This document shows positions 1 to 15,500 of a DNA stretch of 64,000 nucleotides, piece after piece. This stretch comes from Crotophaga sulcirostris (lineage: Eukaryota; Chordata; Aves; Cuculiformes; Crotophagidae): positions 992,283 through 1,056,282 of the forward strand of contig VYZB01000239.1 in assembly GCA_013397455.1 (NCBI GenBank). Reading direction: 5' to 3'. The position numbers were made by a program, and so were the translations under genes. Under the pieces are notes generated by a model. That model was not told where the DNA came from, made no database searches, and saw only the letters and a list, made by a program, of their open reading frames with translations. Each line of letters begins with the position of its first letter. The first letter of the stretch is position 1.

Positions 1-3000
1 AAACTCCCTCAGTCTCAACTGATGTTCTAATTATTATGAGGCATTAAGGATTATTAACCTTAAACTGGAATATCCACTAAAAAAATCAGATTTTTTCCTC
101 ATCTCTGAGACCTGTTCAGAGGAGGTGCCCAAAAAAGAACTGCTCAGTGCACAGCCTGCATTAGCATTGCCTACATAATGAGCCAGCTTCACAGACAGAA
201 AGCATTACAAGTATTTTCCACGTAACTGTTTAATATACAGTTACTTTTTTTTTTCCATTTATATTTTCTGCTTCATGGTAGCTACACTCATCCTCTTAAG
301 TCTCCCATACAACTGCCGAAGAAGATCCCTGAGAAAATACAGACCAGCTTCTGCTCCATCTGAAGGCGTACACGTCACTATAAGCTATGTCTCATCATTT
401 CCTTTTCACGTTAGAATCAAAAGGAATTAGGATGTAATTAACACACATCAAATAACAAAACTACTCAGAAGATTACTGAGAAAATTCCCTTTTACAATCA
501 GATGGCATTACTATCAAGGTTTGCCTTTGTGCATACAGATGTCAATACTGACTGAAGTTCTCAGTCGTGGAAGATTTGACTGCCATAAGCACAGCTATGA
601 CTTTGGGACACGTCTCAAAACTCAAGGAATGTCATTTTCATCCATAGGGGTAATTACTATTGCAACATGTACACATCAGCAAAATGACTGTTTTAAAACT
701 CAAGTTGTTTATATAAGCAAAATGCCAGAGCACATTTTGAATTCAGAGCTAAAAGCACTGTTGCACTGTTGGCATAGAAAAAAATTAAACGCTGAAGTTG
801 AAATCTTTTTACTGCTGTTGATTTTCTTGTACCACTAATCTACATGATCTGTTATTTAATCTACCAGTCACTAATTGGCCAGTGATAATGACTTTTTTTT
901 TAGAAGACCTGTCCTTAAATGCAGAAAGTAGGCAGTTGTCACAGCCCCAGAGGAGACACTCATAGGGCAGAAGATGTCTGCCTGCTGAAGGCAGACCAGA
1001 GGCAAGGTGATTATCACATCTTGGGTTACAGCAGCTCCTCAGGATGGGATTTCAGATGTAGGCAAGGTGCAACACAACACTATTTTGTTGTAGGAAGCTG
1101 AAATGTGCAGCAAAGGAAGCGTGTTTTATTTTTAAAATGGGACTCTTCTTTTTCCCTCCTCCAAGATCTCCTATTTCTAAAACTTGTTAGCATTGAAGTA
1201 CTATAGCAACACAGAAAAACAAGTTTCCCCTTTTCCTTAAATTTTGCTTTATTTCCCCAATAGCCAGTTTCTAAAGCATGAAAAAACAATTCCAATAGAG
1301 AAAAGCCCACTTTAAAGGGGAAAGTTTAACATTTTACAACAGTCTATACCTTATTTCAGCAGAAGTCCAAACACAATGTTCTTCCTGTCCCAAGCTTTGT
1401 TATCCAACGGAAATCCTTTCGATAGAAGCATAGATGGGTCAAAACAAACCAGAACTACTGCATTCAGAAAGAAAAAAGAAGTTCCCATTCCCACATATTA
1501 TTCTGTTCAAAGTGTATTTGATAGCATTTACTGGTGTCCAGAGTAAATCCAAAATTCAGATCACCTCACGCTAGCAGTGCTGTCAAGCAAAACAGGACAA
1601 TTCTTCCCAACTTGGGGTACACAGGTGTATTATCACAAAATTTGGGGTCATAGATCAGAATCCAGAATGAAAAATCTACGCCAATCTTAAAGAGATATGA
1701 TCTGAAACCCTTGTTTCTATCTTTTGCACCGACCTACCCCAATAATAAGTTTCATGGCCACTGTGGTCTGCTCAGAAATGAGTAGCCTGTGACCACAGAC
1801 AACCATCCACCAGGTAACATTAAACATTATCCTCTCATATAGGATAAGGAATCGATATGGAAATAAATAGGATATAATATTTTCCTCATTCACAAATTTG
1901 TTTTAAGGGGCTTCATCTCTATTCCGTCCTAGAATTTAAAGAAAGCCCACTTTTAAAACTTAATTAAGCTACAGCTGGGTAAGTCAATAAAAATGTTACC
2001 CTAGTGCCTTCTACACCTTGCAGGAGTGGCAAAAAGAGCGCTCTGTAGGCCAACTGAACTGAAGATTTCAAACCCATAAACTATCTCACCAGCACAACAG
2101 GGCCCAGTTTCCTTCTGGACATCATAATAAAATTCATCAGCAAATGGTTCCAGCAGGTCTCATCTTTGTGGTTCTATACACATTTTTGTGGTACTACACA
2201 CATCTCTGTTGATGAGGTATCAATGAAGCTAAAAAAAGGTGGTTTAGCCCCAAAATGTAGCAGCAGGACAAGCTCCTATATCAGACTTTAGCAGGGTGGC
2301 TTATGGTGTGCGTACCCAGTCATTGCAGAAAGTAGTTTTGGTATTGGTAGGCCATATCTATTGCTGCTGGGAAAAATAAGAAAAGCAGTAAAGACAGATT
2401 CCATCACCCTAGATTCCCTGGTATCATAGGCCAGGGAACTGCTCCCTTCTACTCTTCACAGGGTTGAGGGGTACAGTTTCATCTGCAGCACAGAACGATC
2501 TGGAGGTGCTACAGAAGAAAGAAGGGCAAGAGAAAAACTGGAGGAGCTGCAGGAAGGTGAAAGAGGATATTGTGTGCGTGTGAACTGGCAGAGAAAGAGG
2601 AGGAAATGGAAATGGCTGGAAAAGGCGGGGGGAGAAGGAAACCCCTAAAGAGCAAAAGACAAAACCAGTTCTCAGCTTTGTGACTGGAGTATCTGCGATC
2701 ACCCAGCCATCACCACCTGCTCAGTCCCAGCAATTCCTTTCAAACCAGCAGCCACACCACTACAAGCCAAGGAATCTCGCTAGCACCCCAGGCCCTTGGC
2801 TAGGCTTTATCAACAAAGGTGCTGCATTCATGCTGCTCAGCCAAACCAGAACAGCTTCTCCTACAGGAGCAAGAAAGTCTCTGATCCTCAGCAATGAGCA
2901 GAATGAAGCAAAGCTTGTTCCACCACTAAATTCTTTCAGTTACACAAACTGTAGGTTTAGGCTTGCGACACAGCAGTCTCATTTTCTCACATGCTAGTTG

Positions 3001-6000
3001 ATCTCTTGTTTTATGAAGACAAATCAAAACCTGAGATTCCTCGGTTTTCTGTTTTGTGAGGTATTAAACCCTTACTGAATAGTTCAGCTCTGTGAGTACC
3101 ACCGCTCTTCATTTCATTTCTACCTTCAGACTGTAGGGTCAAAACAAACCTAACTCAAGCCACCTGAAGTGGTCAATCACTGCTAAAGCAGTAAAGCCAC
3201 ACCTTCAATTATTATTCAAGTTATTGTAAAAAGTAAGTGTTGAAACAACTATTGTTTGCAGCCTCAACAGAAGATCTTACATTTACACTTGTATAATCAC
3301 CCTAGATCAACTGGCTCCAATAGTGTAAACTGACTCACCATAAAAAACACTTACGTCATTACAGGATTTCATGTAGCATTTTATATATCTCAGCCTGCCT
3401 GGACATACAGCACCACTTTCAAATCATGCTCAGGTACCCATCATCTTAGTCTTAATTTTACTTCTCTTTTAAAAACTCTTCTTTTTTTAATGATAGCAAC
3501 ACCTTCTATTTTTTTCCTCCAGATAAGACAGGACAGAAAATCAGTGACAGTGAGAGAGTGCTTATGTGAAACAAATACTCTGCGACACATAGACGTGCTC
3601 CTCTATAACAGCACTAGGCAAGCAGTCCCGTGCTGGACTGGAGGAGACATCCTTTTCCCACAGGGAAATCCCACATGGTCAGGACTCCCTCCCACTTGAA
3701 CTGGAACGCTCTCTCCAGAGCCACACCACACGCTTTTTCTCCCCACACCCAGATGGAAGGCACCAAAGAGCAGCGCCGCAGCCAACAGCACATTCCAGCT
3801 CGTTGACTCACTTCATTTCACTGCCATTGGGTCAGGTGCCTTTGCGTTTCCAACAAGTCAGATTTTTTAAATCTGCTCATACTTAATGCTTACAGTTCAA
3901 ATCACCTCTGCACTCATTTCCTACGTGCAGCCCGAGCTGTGATAACGCCCCATGGGGATGATTAGAAACAGCTCATGCTCCATCCAAGCCTCCCCCAACA
4001 CAACCTTGCTGAAGGTTTAAGGGAAGCACATAGAAGGCATTTCTCATTGTGCTGCTGCACACCTGCAGATGCTGGCAAGGTCAGGAGAGGAAACAACAAA
4101 ATTCCTCAACAAAGCCGGTTCCTTTGTCATCCAAACATGGGCAGGAAACACTGGAAGCTCATAAGAAAGTTTTTCTAATCAGATCTTAGCCCAGTCTTGC
4201 AGAAGCCAAATACAGATGATGGTTGCAGGACCCTTTCAACTGAAGAAGCCTATTCTATTCTACACAGCTTTGAGGAACAAATGCACTAACATCTGGCTGT
4301 TTCAGTCCTATATTCAAACAGGCTGGATCCTCCCATTCACAGAGGCTTCTGTGAATGAGCACAGAACTCTAGTTTGAGGGTCAAGTTTGGGTCAGACCTG
4401 CTCTGCCTGAACTGCCCCAACCGAGGAAGAAGGATTCAGGATCTGTTGGTCTGGTTTAACCTCAGGCAGCCTTCAAGAAGAGTCTATGAGAGAGTCTATA
4501 ATATTAATTACCAGCTATTTTATTTTACAGATACTTAAAGAACATTTTAAAATATTGTACTTAGTGTGCAAATAATACATAAAAGGTGGATTTTTTTAAA
4601 ATCAAGTGTTTTAAAATTATGCTTTCTCTTCAGATTTTTGAAGTTAAATCAGCATAATTTTCTGCTGCATTAAACTGGAGAGAAGTCAAAATAGCTGTAA
4701 ATCTACTTGCAGTAATTCATGAACATTTATCTTTCCTTTTGTTTACTGTAAATATATCTTTACACAATAAGTTAATTTAGTGGCACAATTTTTTCAGGAG
4801 TATGCTCAGGAAGACAGATCCTGATATAACTGTCCGTGCACACCCTTTGCAAACTAGTGAGATCAATCATTTTTCTCTTTCTCTGAATTTCCAAAATTAA
4901 TGTAAATCCTGAAAAGGCAAAGCAAGGATTTACATGTCGTAAATTTTCCATTGTGCTTTTAGATCTACATATTCTCTCCTTTGAGATTCTGTTCAGATGT
5001 AAGTAACCAACTCTTGTTCTTTTTAATTTCTGTTAAAGTGCACAGGGATGGGCACGGCACAACCATTTGTACATTCAGGATGAAATATCAGCAAAAGAAA
5101 ATTGTCCAGGGTAGATATATTTCAGCATGAATCATTAATTCCTAAAGCCTGAGTCTTTTCATTATTCATTACACATTTTTCATCCTGCATTATTCCCTCA
5201 GTTCACAGAGTTGCAATGAGATATTCACAGCTCTGAAGCGTTAGTAGCTGGGGAGTCCAGTCCCCTGCCTCCACACTATCAAACCAAGTAACTCACAGGT
5301 ACCCAGAAGATGAAAAATTACTTTTCCACTGCATTGCAAAGATCACAGTCACTGAAATCTGGCATTTTATAGACTGAGTGCTTCAACCTCTGTGACCAGC
5401 CTCCCTGACTATTTGCAGGGTACTTCTTTATGCCAGAATTACAAACAAGAAGACCCAAACCAAAATCTTTGGATTCCCATAGGATTTACACTGTCCCTAT
5501 GCTGTTGGAAGCTGGGAAGTTATTTATGCAATTATAAATGCATTTCTTCTGCTATTTTGTCAGTTCTAGGCAAAGACTGAACCTTTATATTCCATATTCC
5601 ATTGCAATGCTAAATTCAAACTAGAGCAAATTGGAGCAGCTTCACTGCAGGGAAGGAGACAATATCACAGCAGAGAATGGCCTCCAGTGGTTAAGTAAAG
5701 GAAAATACTAGCTGCTGTGGATGGCTCAGTTTCATTGGGTTGAGGGGGAAAAAATCTATACAGACTGATTTCCAAGCCATTAGGAGTTCTTATGCATACA
5801 CTCCCTGGCTAAAAGAGGCACAATGCAGACTGCAGAACAGGAACAATACATGGGGGACTGTCAGTGATACACTTAAACCATCTGCATTTGCAGAGCGTTT
5901 GGCAGCAAACCCAGGAATCAGGCAGCCTAGGTCTGGGGGTATAATAAAGGGAGCGCATATAAATGAGTAAAAGTCACTGAACCAATTTACAAGGCATTAG

Positions 6001-6060
6001 TGCATTGGCTCCCAGCCTTCAGCCCCTCAGCAAGAATTCTTTTGGAGCTGCTCTCTCCAC
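1..6060. other. Non-coding upstream DNA, nothing recognised
   Basis: AT-rich sequence with only short chance open frames. I see no splice-flanked conserved coding segment, CR1 end or RNA gene on either strand. Confidence 0.6.
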
Positions 6061-6540
6061 CCTCCTTTTGGCAAACGCTCAGGCACGCTCAGCCCAGCGG
6101 AGAGATCCACCAACAGCTTTTACAGAAAGCACATGTACCTCCTTCCCTTTTCCCACGTGGTATTTTAACAAAACAAAACCCCAGCCTGAAATCCTGTGTC
6201 CCTGGGAAAAGGGTGGCAGCAATCTGGGACTTGGGTCCATCTGATCTCACAGAAGCCTGTGGAGTCTCACACACCACCTGTGCCGCGCGGCAGTGCCTGG
6301 ACCCCACGCCTCGCACTTCTCCATCCCCTCACTGGCACCTCAGGCATCAATAGAAGGGTGTTGCAGCCCCCCTCCTGCTCTGTCAAACCATATGTCAGAG
6401 GGATCTGGTCAGCCCCAACTGTGATCTGCCAACCAGCTGGGGCTGGCACACCGCGCTCCAAGCGGGACCATGGTTGCGCTGCAGCGAGACAGCACGTGTG
6501 CATGTGTGTGTGTGTGTGTGTGCGCGCGCCTTCCTAGGGC
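6060..6540. other. CpG-richer patch with 12 bp GC palindrome
   Basis: A locally GC- and CpG-rich segment in otherwise CpG-poor DNA. It includes the perfect palindrome TGCCGCGCGGCA (6281-6292) and further CpGs near 6305, 6450, 6480 and 6525. Several overlapping open frames on both strands simply reflect base composition. It could be a weak CpG island or an undocumented non-coding RNA promoter; no function is shown. Confidence 0.35.
6492..6529. repeat. TG/GC dinucleotide microsatellite
   Basis: A run of alternating TG units (about ten, from 6503) grading into CGCGCG. This purine-pyrimidine alternation is a simple repeat likely to vary in length. Confidence 0.9.
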
Positions 6541-9500
6541 ACAGTAGAGCATCGCTGGAAGATGCTCCAAGCACAGCAGCTGAGCACTTCTGCCCACCTC
6601 TGCATGACAAAACTGGGAGGAAGGGAGGGATGATCCATCACCCGGTGCAGGAGATGCTAACGTCAATGGCATGACTTCATGCCATTGGAGATTCAATGAC
6701 TGGAGAACCAGCAGTTCAATGTAACAAGATAAAAGCAAAATCTAGAGACTTCAAGGGGCAGAAAGGAAAGCATTTAAGATATGGGTCATCTCATGTCCTG
6801 TAAACACTCAGTGCAGCTTCCCTTCCAGGAACATGTTTATTTACAGACCCATCTGGCATGGAACACAGCACTGGTGAGACACGTTCCTACCCTGCCAAAT
6901 TTACAAGTGGATATATTGCATCAGCATAGCGACAGACACTGAGGTGAATGGCACCCCAATGTCACCCTGAAAGCAACCCCAAGTTTGTGACCTGTTCTTT
7001 GTTGCACCCTGCTCTTGTCACCCCAACACTGTAAAATCTTAGTCTCAAGAAAGAACTTCTTCTGCACTTGATTAGCCTCATGAATCCCAGCATTGCAGAG
7101 CTATTGGTGTGCTGCAGCTTTTGGGATGACATCTCTCTGATGTCTGGAATGGTTATTTGGTACATAGCTTGCGGTTCAAGCAGTCATCTTACTTTTTATC
7201 TCCCCTGAGGTTCTAACAGAACAGTAAGAGGCAAAAAAATATGGGTTTCAGTATTTTTTGAAATCCCTTTTAAAATTTTATCTAAAATCACCTTCTGCTA
7301 TAGGGCTTCCTAGTGGACATTCAACTTCAGAACAAGTCAAATAGCCAGTGTGGCTGAGCGCAGGGATCAAGATCCTTGGTCACCCCACCACTGAGGTCAG
7401 GAGTTTGCAGCCAAGCATTTCAGCAGGCAACATGTGAATTAATGAGTGGGGAAAATGTTATATGAAAGTCAGTGTCAGGATGGGCACATCAGTTATGTAA
7501 ATGGCATAGGAAGGAAAGAGAGGATGCCGGATCCCTGCTTGTCTCCAGCTCCCTACTCCTGATACACTGCATTCCTTCCAGAGCAAGGAATCGCAGCACA
7601 CAGTCAGGACATGAGCACAGTGCCCAGAGATAAACATCACAGGGCTCAAACTGAGAGAAACCTCCCAGTCCCTCCTGCACCAGCAGCTCCACAGCACTGC
7701 CTCTGCATCACCTACTGCAAAGTCCGGTTCTATCTGGTTTTTAGTTTAGTTTAGTTGTTTACTGCCACAGACATGAAGAGTGTTTGCACTGTAAACTTTA
7801 CCAAAAATTAAGATGGATGTTATCCCTCTCAGTTCAGATTTGGCATAGAGAGAGCTTCCCAAAACATAAGCTTCCCATGTACATCAACAGTCAGAGGTGA
7901 AAGCTGGGCTGCTTCTACTAACCATCAGTAGCATTAATGAATGAAAAGCAACGAATTTCATCATTTTTGTTGAAGTGGGAGAAGAAGCAATTGCGTTGTT
8001 TAGGATTTCTATTTTAAGGGACATTTCAATTAGAGCAGATATATTCTTTGGGTGAAAAGGTTTCACTGAAATCAAGATTGTTTATCAAGAACATTTCTGG
8101 AAAATCTTTGATCAGCTTCCCACCTCTGTGTTAGACCTGCTCTTCAAACCCAAATCACAAGTCAAGGTCAGTGTGCCTGAGTTAGCCTCCAGGCTTGCTT
8201 ATGAAAATCCCGGTGGATTGTGTTTTCAATGAACAAATCAAGGGATTCCTGATTCCTTTCTTTCAATTCAATGGTGAAGTCATTTCATTTTACAGCTCCT
8301 GCTCAGAGTGCTACCAAGAGTTTTAGTACAATATGGGTGCATTTGCCACCATCTATTTTTTCCTGTCATTTCCAAACAAGGAAACAAGATCATTTGGGAT
8401 TATTCCCTGCTGAATATTTTAGATGCAAATCTTGCAGTCAGAAGTCCCATATATGATGAGAGATGTGCCTGATGTATAGTATTTAACCTTCCATGAGAGA
8501 TCCAGTTTAATGAAATACATATGGAACAGCCATCCTGGTACTCTGGAAAACATTTCAGCAAAATGCTATCGTGTGTCCCTAGCAAACATTCAATTCCATC
8601 AGCTTTAACTAAAAATCCTCAGTGGTTTGTTTTTTTTTTAAATACATCTTATATTAAAAAAAAAATCAGAGCTACATTCTTGTGTTTAACAAACCTGAGA
8701 AAAGGAAGCTGAGTCAGACTCGCTCCAGGATACGCACCTCAATCTGTGACAAAAAGGAAAACACTTCCCAACTGGAAATGACTAAGAGCACTGCACTGCC
8801 CTGATTAAAAGTCCCAGAAATAACAACACAACGTTCTGCAGAAACTGTGCTTCCCAAATGGAGCAGTAATTGTTATTTTTTAAACTTTACATGAGGTTTC
8901 TTCCAGGGAGGTTTCAGGTAACAGTCAGATACAATTGCACATGTAAAATGGGAGGGATTTTACAATGATTCAAAATTAGCTTTTCAGGTTTATTTTTATA
9001 ACCAAAGGAAAGCTTAGGCTCTCCCCTACCATAATTCTTAGTTGTACATAAAAATACTGACACAAGTATTGCTGCTGTGACTGAATTTCAAATCTTGGCA
9101 GACCTTCACTTGCCCAGCACCTGTAACGGGCTGGTTTTAGCAGGATGGACTGCTTGGCCTAACTTTACAAACCGTTACAAAAGCATTCTTGAGCTGTAGT
9201 ACCAAGTATAAAGCCCTTCTCCAGCAAGAGTCGAATATTAGGATGATTTGTTTTGAGAAATTAAAACATCATTAGTTGGAGCTTGTTAAGAGCTGTCTGG
9301 TTTCGATGACTGTGCTTATTTCGAAGTGCTGATTTATCACATGGAATTTCACCATAACTAGAATTACTTGCAAAGAAAAAAGAAATCCATGCTCACTCAG
9401 TGAAAGGCATGTGCTGTTTTACTGACTTTGTTGCAATTTGTGCTGATTAGGAAAGCCATGAACTTATTTCCATGAATTCTTTGAGAACTTCACAGATCGC

Positions 9501-12500
9501 TGATCAGATGGAACAGTGAGCAAGCACCGTGAAAAACCGAAACAAACAGAGCCAAAAGCTGTTATGCTAAGAGTCAGCCTGCTTTGCTGGCTACTCAGAA
9601 AGTGATGGAATTTGAGCTTCAAGTCACCCATCTCCTCAGCAACAGACAAAATACAATTCTGAAGAAAGATGCAAGCTTTAAGCTCGCATTTATTCTGTGC
9701 AGTTATCCATTCCATTATCTTATCCTAACCCACTCACAAGTACCTGCGGATAGTGAGAGCAGTCAAACATAACAGATTTAGCATAGTAAATGAGGGCTGT
9801 TTCTGCCCATTATAATACATTATTCCTTCCAGCAGTAGCCAGTGACAGTTATTACTTTAGATTCCCAGAAATGTCAACTTCAAACTATACACAAGCACCT
9901 TTAAAGCAAAGTTGAGTTTTAACCCCTTTACCCAAGAAAGGAAAGATTATTTTAAACCTCACTAGCATAAATAGTCTGGAGGATTGCTCAGACACCAGCA
10001 TTTAAACAATACAGACTGATATTCTACAGTTGCATAGAAAGAGATGCTGATCTGAAGCAGACACACCTAACTCAAGTGCCATAAAATCAAAAAATAGCAG
10101 CCAATGAACTTCTGTGGCAATACCTTGGGGAAAAAAGCAAATGATCCAGCAGGGACAGCTGGATATAGCATGGATGAAAACTTGTACAGCCATGCTGAGC
10201 AGATCAATGAAAAAGGCCTGGCATCATTTGGAAAAAAGGAGCAGCAGATAAACGCTGTGGAATGCCAAGTAAATAATTATCAATCCTTTTGCTCATGCCA
10301 CCAGCTCCATCTGTGAGTCACACAGAGTAGTGGAAAGTTATTAGATCTAAGGTTTCTAATATTTTTTTTACCTATTTCTTTCACTTCCAGAAGTTTGACT
10401 ATTCAATAAGACTTCTTGCATAAAACGAGGCACCTAAAAGGTAAGTAAAACTGCCAGTGCTGTCTGATCATGCACAGGATGCTTCTCATTAGCAAAACTT
10501 GGGGTGAATTAATAATATTTGGTTTAAAACATTACCCCCTTGCTTGCAAAAGACACCAGTCACAACGGAATTTTTCCAAAGTCTTATGATTTGGCACTAA
10601 TGATAAAGAAGTCTGAAAGTGTCAGATCTACAGGAAAACTTGCTTGCTAGCATTTTGAGTTTGCATGTTTGAAAATGTGACAAAATTCACTGCACAGCAG
10701 AAATTTGCAGCACAGCAGCACAAATGTTTAGGGTCAGCCAGAGGGTATAGGGTGGTCTGCATCATTAGGAGCTTTGCCATCTGTTGGAGAGGGCTGCAAA
10801 AAGAAGTTCTTCATTCAGTAAAACCTCAGTGGATGTCTCCTCCTAGCCGTAAAGAAGACTTAAACAATCAGTTCAGCAGAGATTAAATCTATAAAGCATC
10901 ACATGGAAGGATTTGAGATATTGAATCCGGTTCCTAAAATTCAAATGAAAGTATTTTCTTCAGAGCTTATAAATGGCTTTCAGTTATTCTGTTGAGCTCT
11001 GAAACAGAGCATGGTGAAAATGCTTTTAGAAACTTTCTCACTTCTTTCCTTGAACTTTTCAGTAGAGATAAAACAAGTCAACTAATACAAAGCTTATTTA
11101 GTAGGCATCAAAACAGACCATGATAATCTAGGTCTGTTGCCTCAGGACACACATAGAGAACATGGGGGCTTTCTCTTTTCCTTTTCTGAGCAGTGGACGT
11201 GAAGGGTTCCCTTATCCTCATCCTTTGTTTAGATCAGCTGAATAGGATGCTTACTTCCAAGCCCAGAGATATGAACATCAAAGGCTATGCAACGGCCGTA
11301 AATACAGTTGAAGTCATTTGCAAAAGTAAATCACATCAGGGCCCGTTGCCTGCTGCGGGTACCAGATTATCACCAAGCTGCATCCTGACCAGATAACTGC
11401 AGTTCCCTGGAAAACTCCTATCAACATCCTCCCTGCTCTTCTCTCAGCAATGACACAGAAAGGGTTTCTTTTCTTGTAAGGAAACTTGACTCTAGTTGGT
11501 CTCCTCACTTAAGACTTTGAAAAATGTCTCCTCATTAGTTGCTTTTAGAAAGCCATTCATTTTTGCTGCTCTACATCACAAAAAAGTGAAACAACAGCAA
11601 GCCAGGAAACCAGTGCCATCACCTGTGCCAGACTGTGACGACAATTAGGGGCGAGAGAGTATCTAACGGTGGAACACTATTAACATTATTATTTAAAGTC
11701 CTAGTTAAGATACATTGAGCATTTGCCTACGTTCATTATAACTGCCACAAAAAGGTGAGTTTTGAGTTGTCCCACACTTTTCAGATTTTCTTCTGTATTA
11801 TTTAGTAAGAAGACTCCTCTTCCATTTGTGCTGTACAACACCAGAGATACACCTTCTCTTTACATTTCAGGATGCAGAGAGGGCTCCGAAAATGGCCAGA
11901 GGCACTGAAGGATGCAGCACAGTCACACAGAAGGGTTCAGGTACTCAGGTTGGGATATGGAAAAGCCCATGGGCTTATCAGTTTGGCTCTCTAAGCAATA
12001 TCCTGAATTAAGCGTTATGTGGGTGACAGCATTACAGATGCTGATGCTTGTGCTTTGGGGAGCTCCTGCAGGCTGCCACTGCCTCGCAAGTCAGCCTCAG
12101 GAATGAACCATGAATGCTGAATCTCTACCTTCTGTCTGCCCTGAGGAGTCTTGAGATGTAAGACAAACCACAAACAAGACATCACAAACATATTCTCCCT
12201 CCGGAAGGTCAGCCTACACTGCCTTGCTTCTTTACACCCAGTGCTGACAGAGCCTTCCAGGTACCCAGCCTTATTCATAAGAGGGCTCTGGCTTCTTTGC
12301 TTGCAGGTATAAAAATCCTTATAGGTAGGACATCTCCAAAATGCTTTGAAAATCCTATTTGTACAGAACAGGCATAGTCTGTGCTGATCAAATATAAGAC
12401 ACTATTTAAAGTACAGTTCAGATGTTTGCTAACTCCTAAAACTCTTTATAAACCAATATTAAATAGCAAACCAACTTTTGTGTTTCTCTCAGAGCCAATT

Positions 12501-15500
12501 TCCTTTCATTCAGCTCCCTCATTAGAGTCAGCAACAAATAAGCAGGTATAGCAATAATAAGGCTAAGTTTATCTGTTTCCTCCACTCCCTTTTCTCACTG
12601 TATTACTAAGACTTGGAACAATAACAGGATGCCAGGATGCAGGATGGGAAAAGGCTGACTCCCAGCTGGAAAACCTTGGAGACTGGAGAGCTGAACACTC
12701 CCAGTATTGCTTAACGAAAAGAGAAGTGGATTTTTCTACTTAATCTTCATTTTCTGTATGCTGCTTAACATTTCTGGATATTGCTGCTTTATTTTGCCTG
12801 ATTTGGGAACAAACCGAAGCTCCACCAACTCTGACTCAGGTAAGGGATAAATGGCATTTGCTGTCCTTCAGCTATGATGTTCATTTCAAAGTTTTTTTGC
12901 CTCCACCAAATAACTCTTCTGTTTTAAATAATTTAAGAAATACCAACACACAGGCTATGAATTTTATACAAATCCACAGAATCCTTTAGGCCTAACCCTG
13001 ATGGCAGCTAAACCAAATTAAGCGTGGACAACAGCAGAGCTGTTGACAGTTGACACTGGAAGAGGAAAACCTCTGGCTTTCTTGGGCTATAGCACAATAT
13101 TCCCAGACTGTTTAAAAGAAGAGACATTTTACGCTTCTTTGTAGTTCTGTTTTGTGTTGCTGCTACTCATTCATAATGGAAAAGGGGCAGAAATGATACT
13201 GCAAATTGCACCTGTAAACCCTTTTGGAAAGGATTTCACTTGCTGTGTGAACAGTTTCATCAGAGTGGGGGCTGACTCGGTGTTTGTCTTTAAGGTGCTA
13301 TGGCTTCATAGCCAGATAGTGGAGAAAGACACCATGTGCAGTAGCTGGTTTTGGCAGATCTGTCCAGCTAAGGGATTTGTTTAAGGCTTAGAGGGGACTT
13401 TACATAAACACATCAGTGACTTGGTCTCCTAAATCTCAAGTCTGAAGTGGCCCAGGTACTTTAGCACCCAAACCCAGCACTATTAGGATTTACAGTCCCT
13501 GTTCAGAAAGACCAGCAATTTTTATTATAGAAGTTTCATGATCTCAGTGGTCAAAAAAGAACCATTTTTTCTGATGAGGTATTTTATGAGCAGTGGCTTG
13601 CTACAAAAAGTTAGTTGAAAAGGCTTCTATCTTATCCTAAAGATAGTGTAGCAAATCCCTGAACTAACAAGTTTGCCGTACAGTTTCAGAGACAAAACAT
13701 TTATGCACAAGAGATGAACTGATACTGCATTTTCTGTAAGAACTCTATTCTGCAGTAGCAGGACTGTCAGTGTGCACAACACCTTACTGTGCTGGTTGTC
13801 GTGCTGTAATAAAGATAAAGGAAAGAAAGAAATGCAAGGAAAAAGATATGGAACAAGATGAATTTCTGTGAGCAAATCTGTTCCATTCTTAGCTACCGAA
13901 AACATTAAAAGTTGGTTTCTACTACAGTTAACAAAGGTATAGTTAATCAATGTGTCCCTGCCTCCACTGATTAGAAATCATCATATCAGCATTTGTAAAA
14001 GAACACAGTATTACAGATGTTCATGTTGGAAAAATTATTAAACAAAAGCAAGGATACTCCAATGATTTACAAAAGCTTCTCATCTTAGGTTAACGTGTGC
14101 CTTGTAACAGCCCTCAATAAACCAAAAACAAATCACAGACATGCTGACTTGCAATTTATCTGCAGCACCCAGGAGTTACTTTTTATCCTTAAATAAAGGG
14201 TGGCCAACAGGGAAAAGGACACAGGATTAATTTCACATATGAAAGTCTTGGAATAGGACAGGATACTATAGAGAAAGTGTGAAGTTACAAACAATAAAAC
14301 AAATTAATTTGAAAGCAAAAGATAAACTAAACTAACAAATCATTCCTGCTTTGTCCACAAACCTGGGCTTTATTTTTGTGAGTGCTACAGCTGCACTGCC
14401 TTGCAAGAAGTATTTCCCAAAGCTTTGCTCTTTAACATAAGATCATAAAATTGTTTCTTAAACATTTTAAAACAAATGCTAACACTGAAATTATGCCATG
14501 GAACAGCTCCACATCACACAGCAGCATGCAGAGCGCTGGACGCACAGCCCAGTGTGGAAGAGGTGGCAGAAAGTTCCACCCAAACAGTTAACTGGTTTGT
14601 TGCCAGGTTTGCTTCACATCCTGTGAAGTGAAACAGAACTGAAAACAGGATATAGGTAAAAATCACTGGGGATGGTTTAGAAGCTCCTCTGATTTATAGC
14701 ACTTCAGGAACAAAAGACTTCACTTTGCATCCATAAATTGATTACTTCAATTAATAGTTCTTATGAAAAATAAGACAGCTTTGTAAAAATTCTCTTTTTT
14801 TGTCGGGGTACATGGCTAAAGAACTACAGTCTTAAATCAGGCCAGGTAATATTCAATGTTTTCTGGAAAAGCAGAGGTTCCCACAACAGAGGTAACTGAG
14901 TATTTCTAGCAGCTGAGCATTCTGTAAGGAATCTTCCTGGTTACTTTTGTCATGTGTTCATAATTCTGGATTTCGATCAGGTTCTAGAAGATTAACTCAG
15001 AGATTCAAATCTTAATGCTAAGAAGAAAACAAAGGGTTCTCTGTCTTTGTGAAAAACTGTTGGCCACGAAAATATTTTGGTGTATTTTTTAAAAAAACAA
15101 ATGTCCTTCCCTTTGATATCTTTGTGGGTTTACAAATCAAAAATCCCTCAAAGTTTAGTCCTGACTCAAGTGGTTTCCCTTCCACCCCTGAACAGTGCAG
15201 TGATTATTTGTGTGAACTGGAGATTTGCTAGGACAGAGAGATGCCCAGCTCACAACACGCCTTCAGAGAGCTGATCCAAATTCATACTAAGAGAACAGAC
15301 CTTAGCAAATCCAGAGCTGGATACTAGTTTGATCCCTGATGAGAGTTGGCTTGACTGATCTCTGGACTCCGCACCCTGCTCCATTCAGACAGCCTATGCA
15401 GGTCTATTTCCACTGGAAACCAGAAAGCAGAGGACACTCTGGTGCAACAGTCATGAGCAGGAGCCACCATTTTTGCTGCAAAGAACCTTGCAGATATCCT

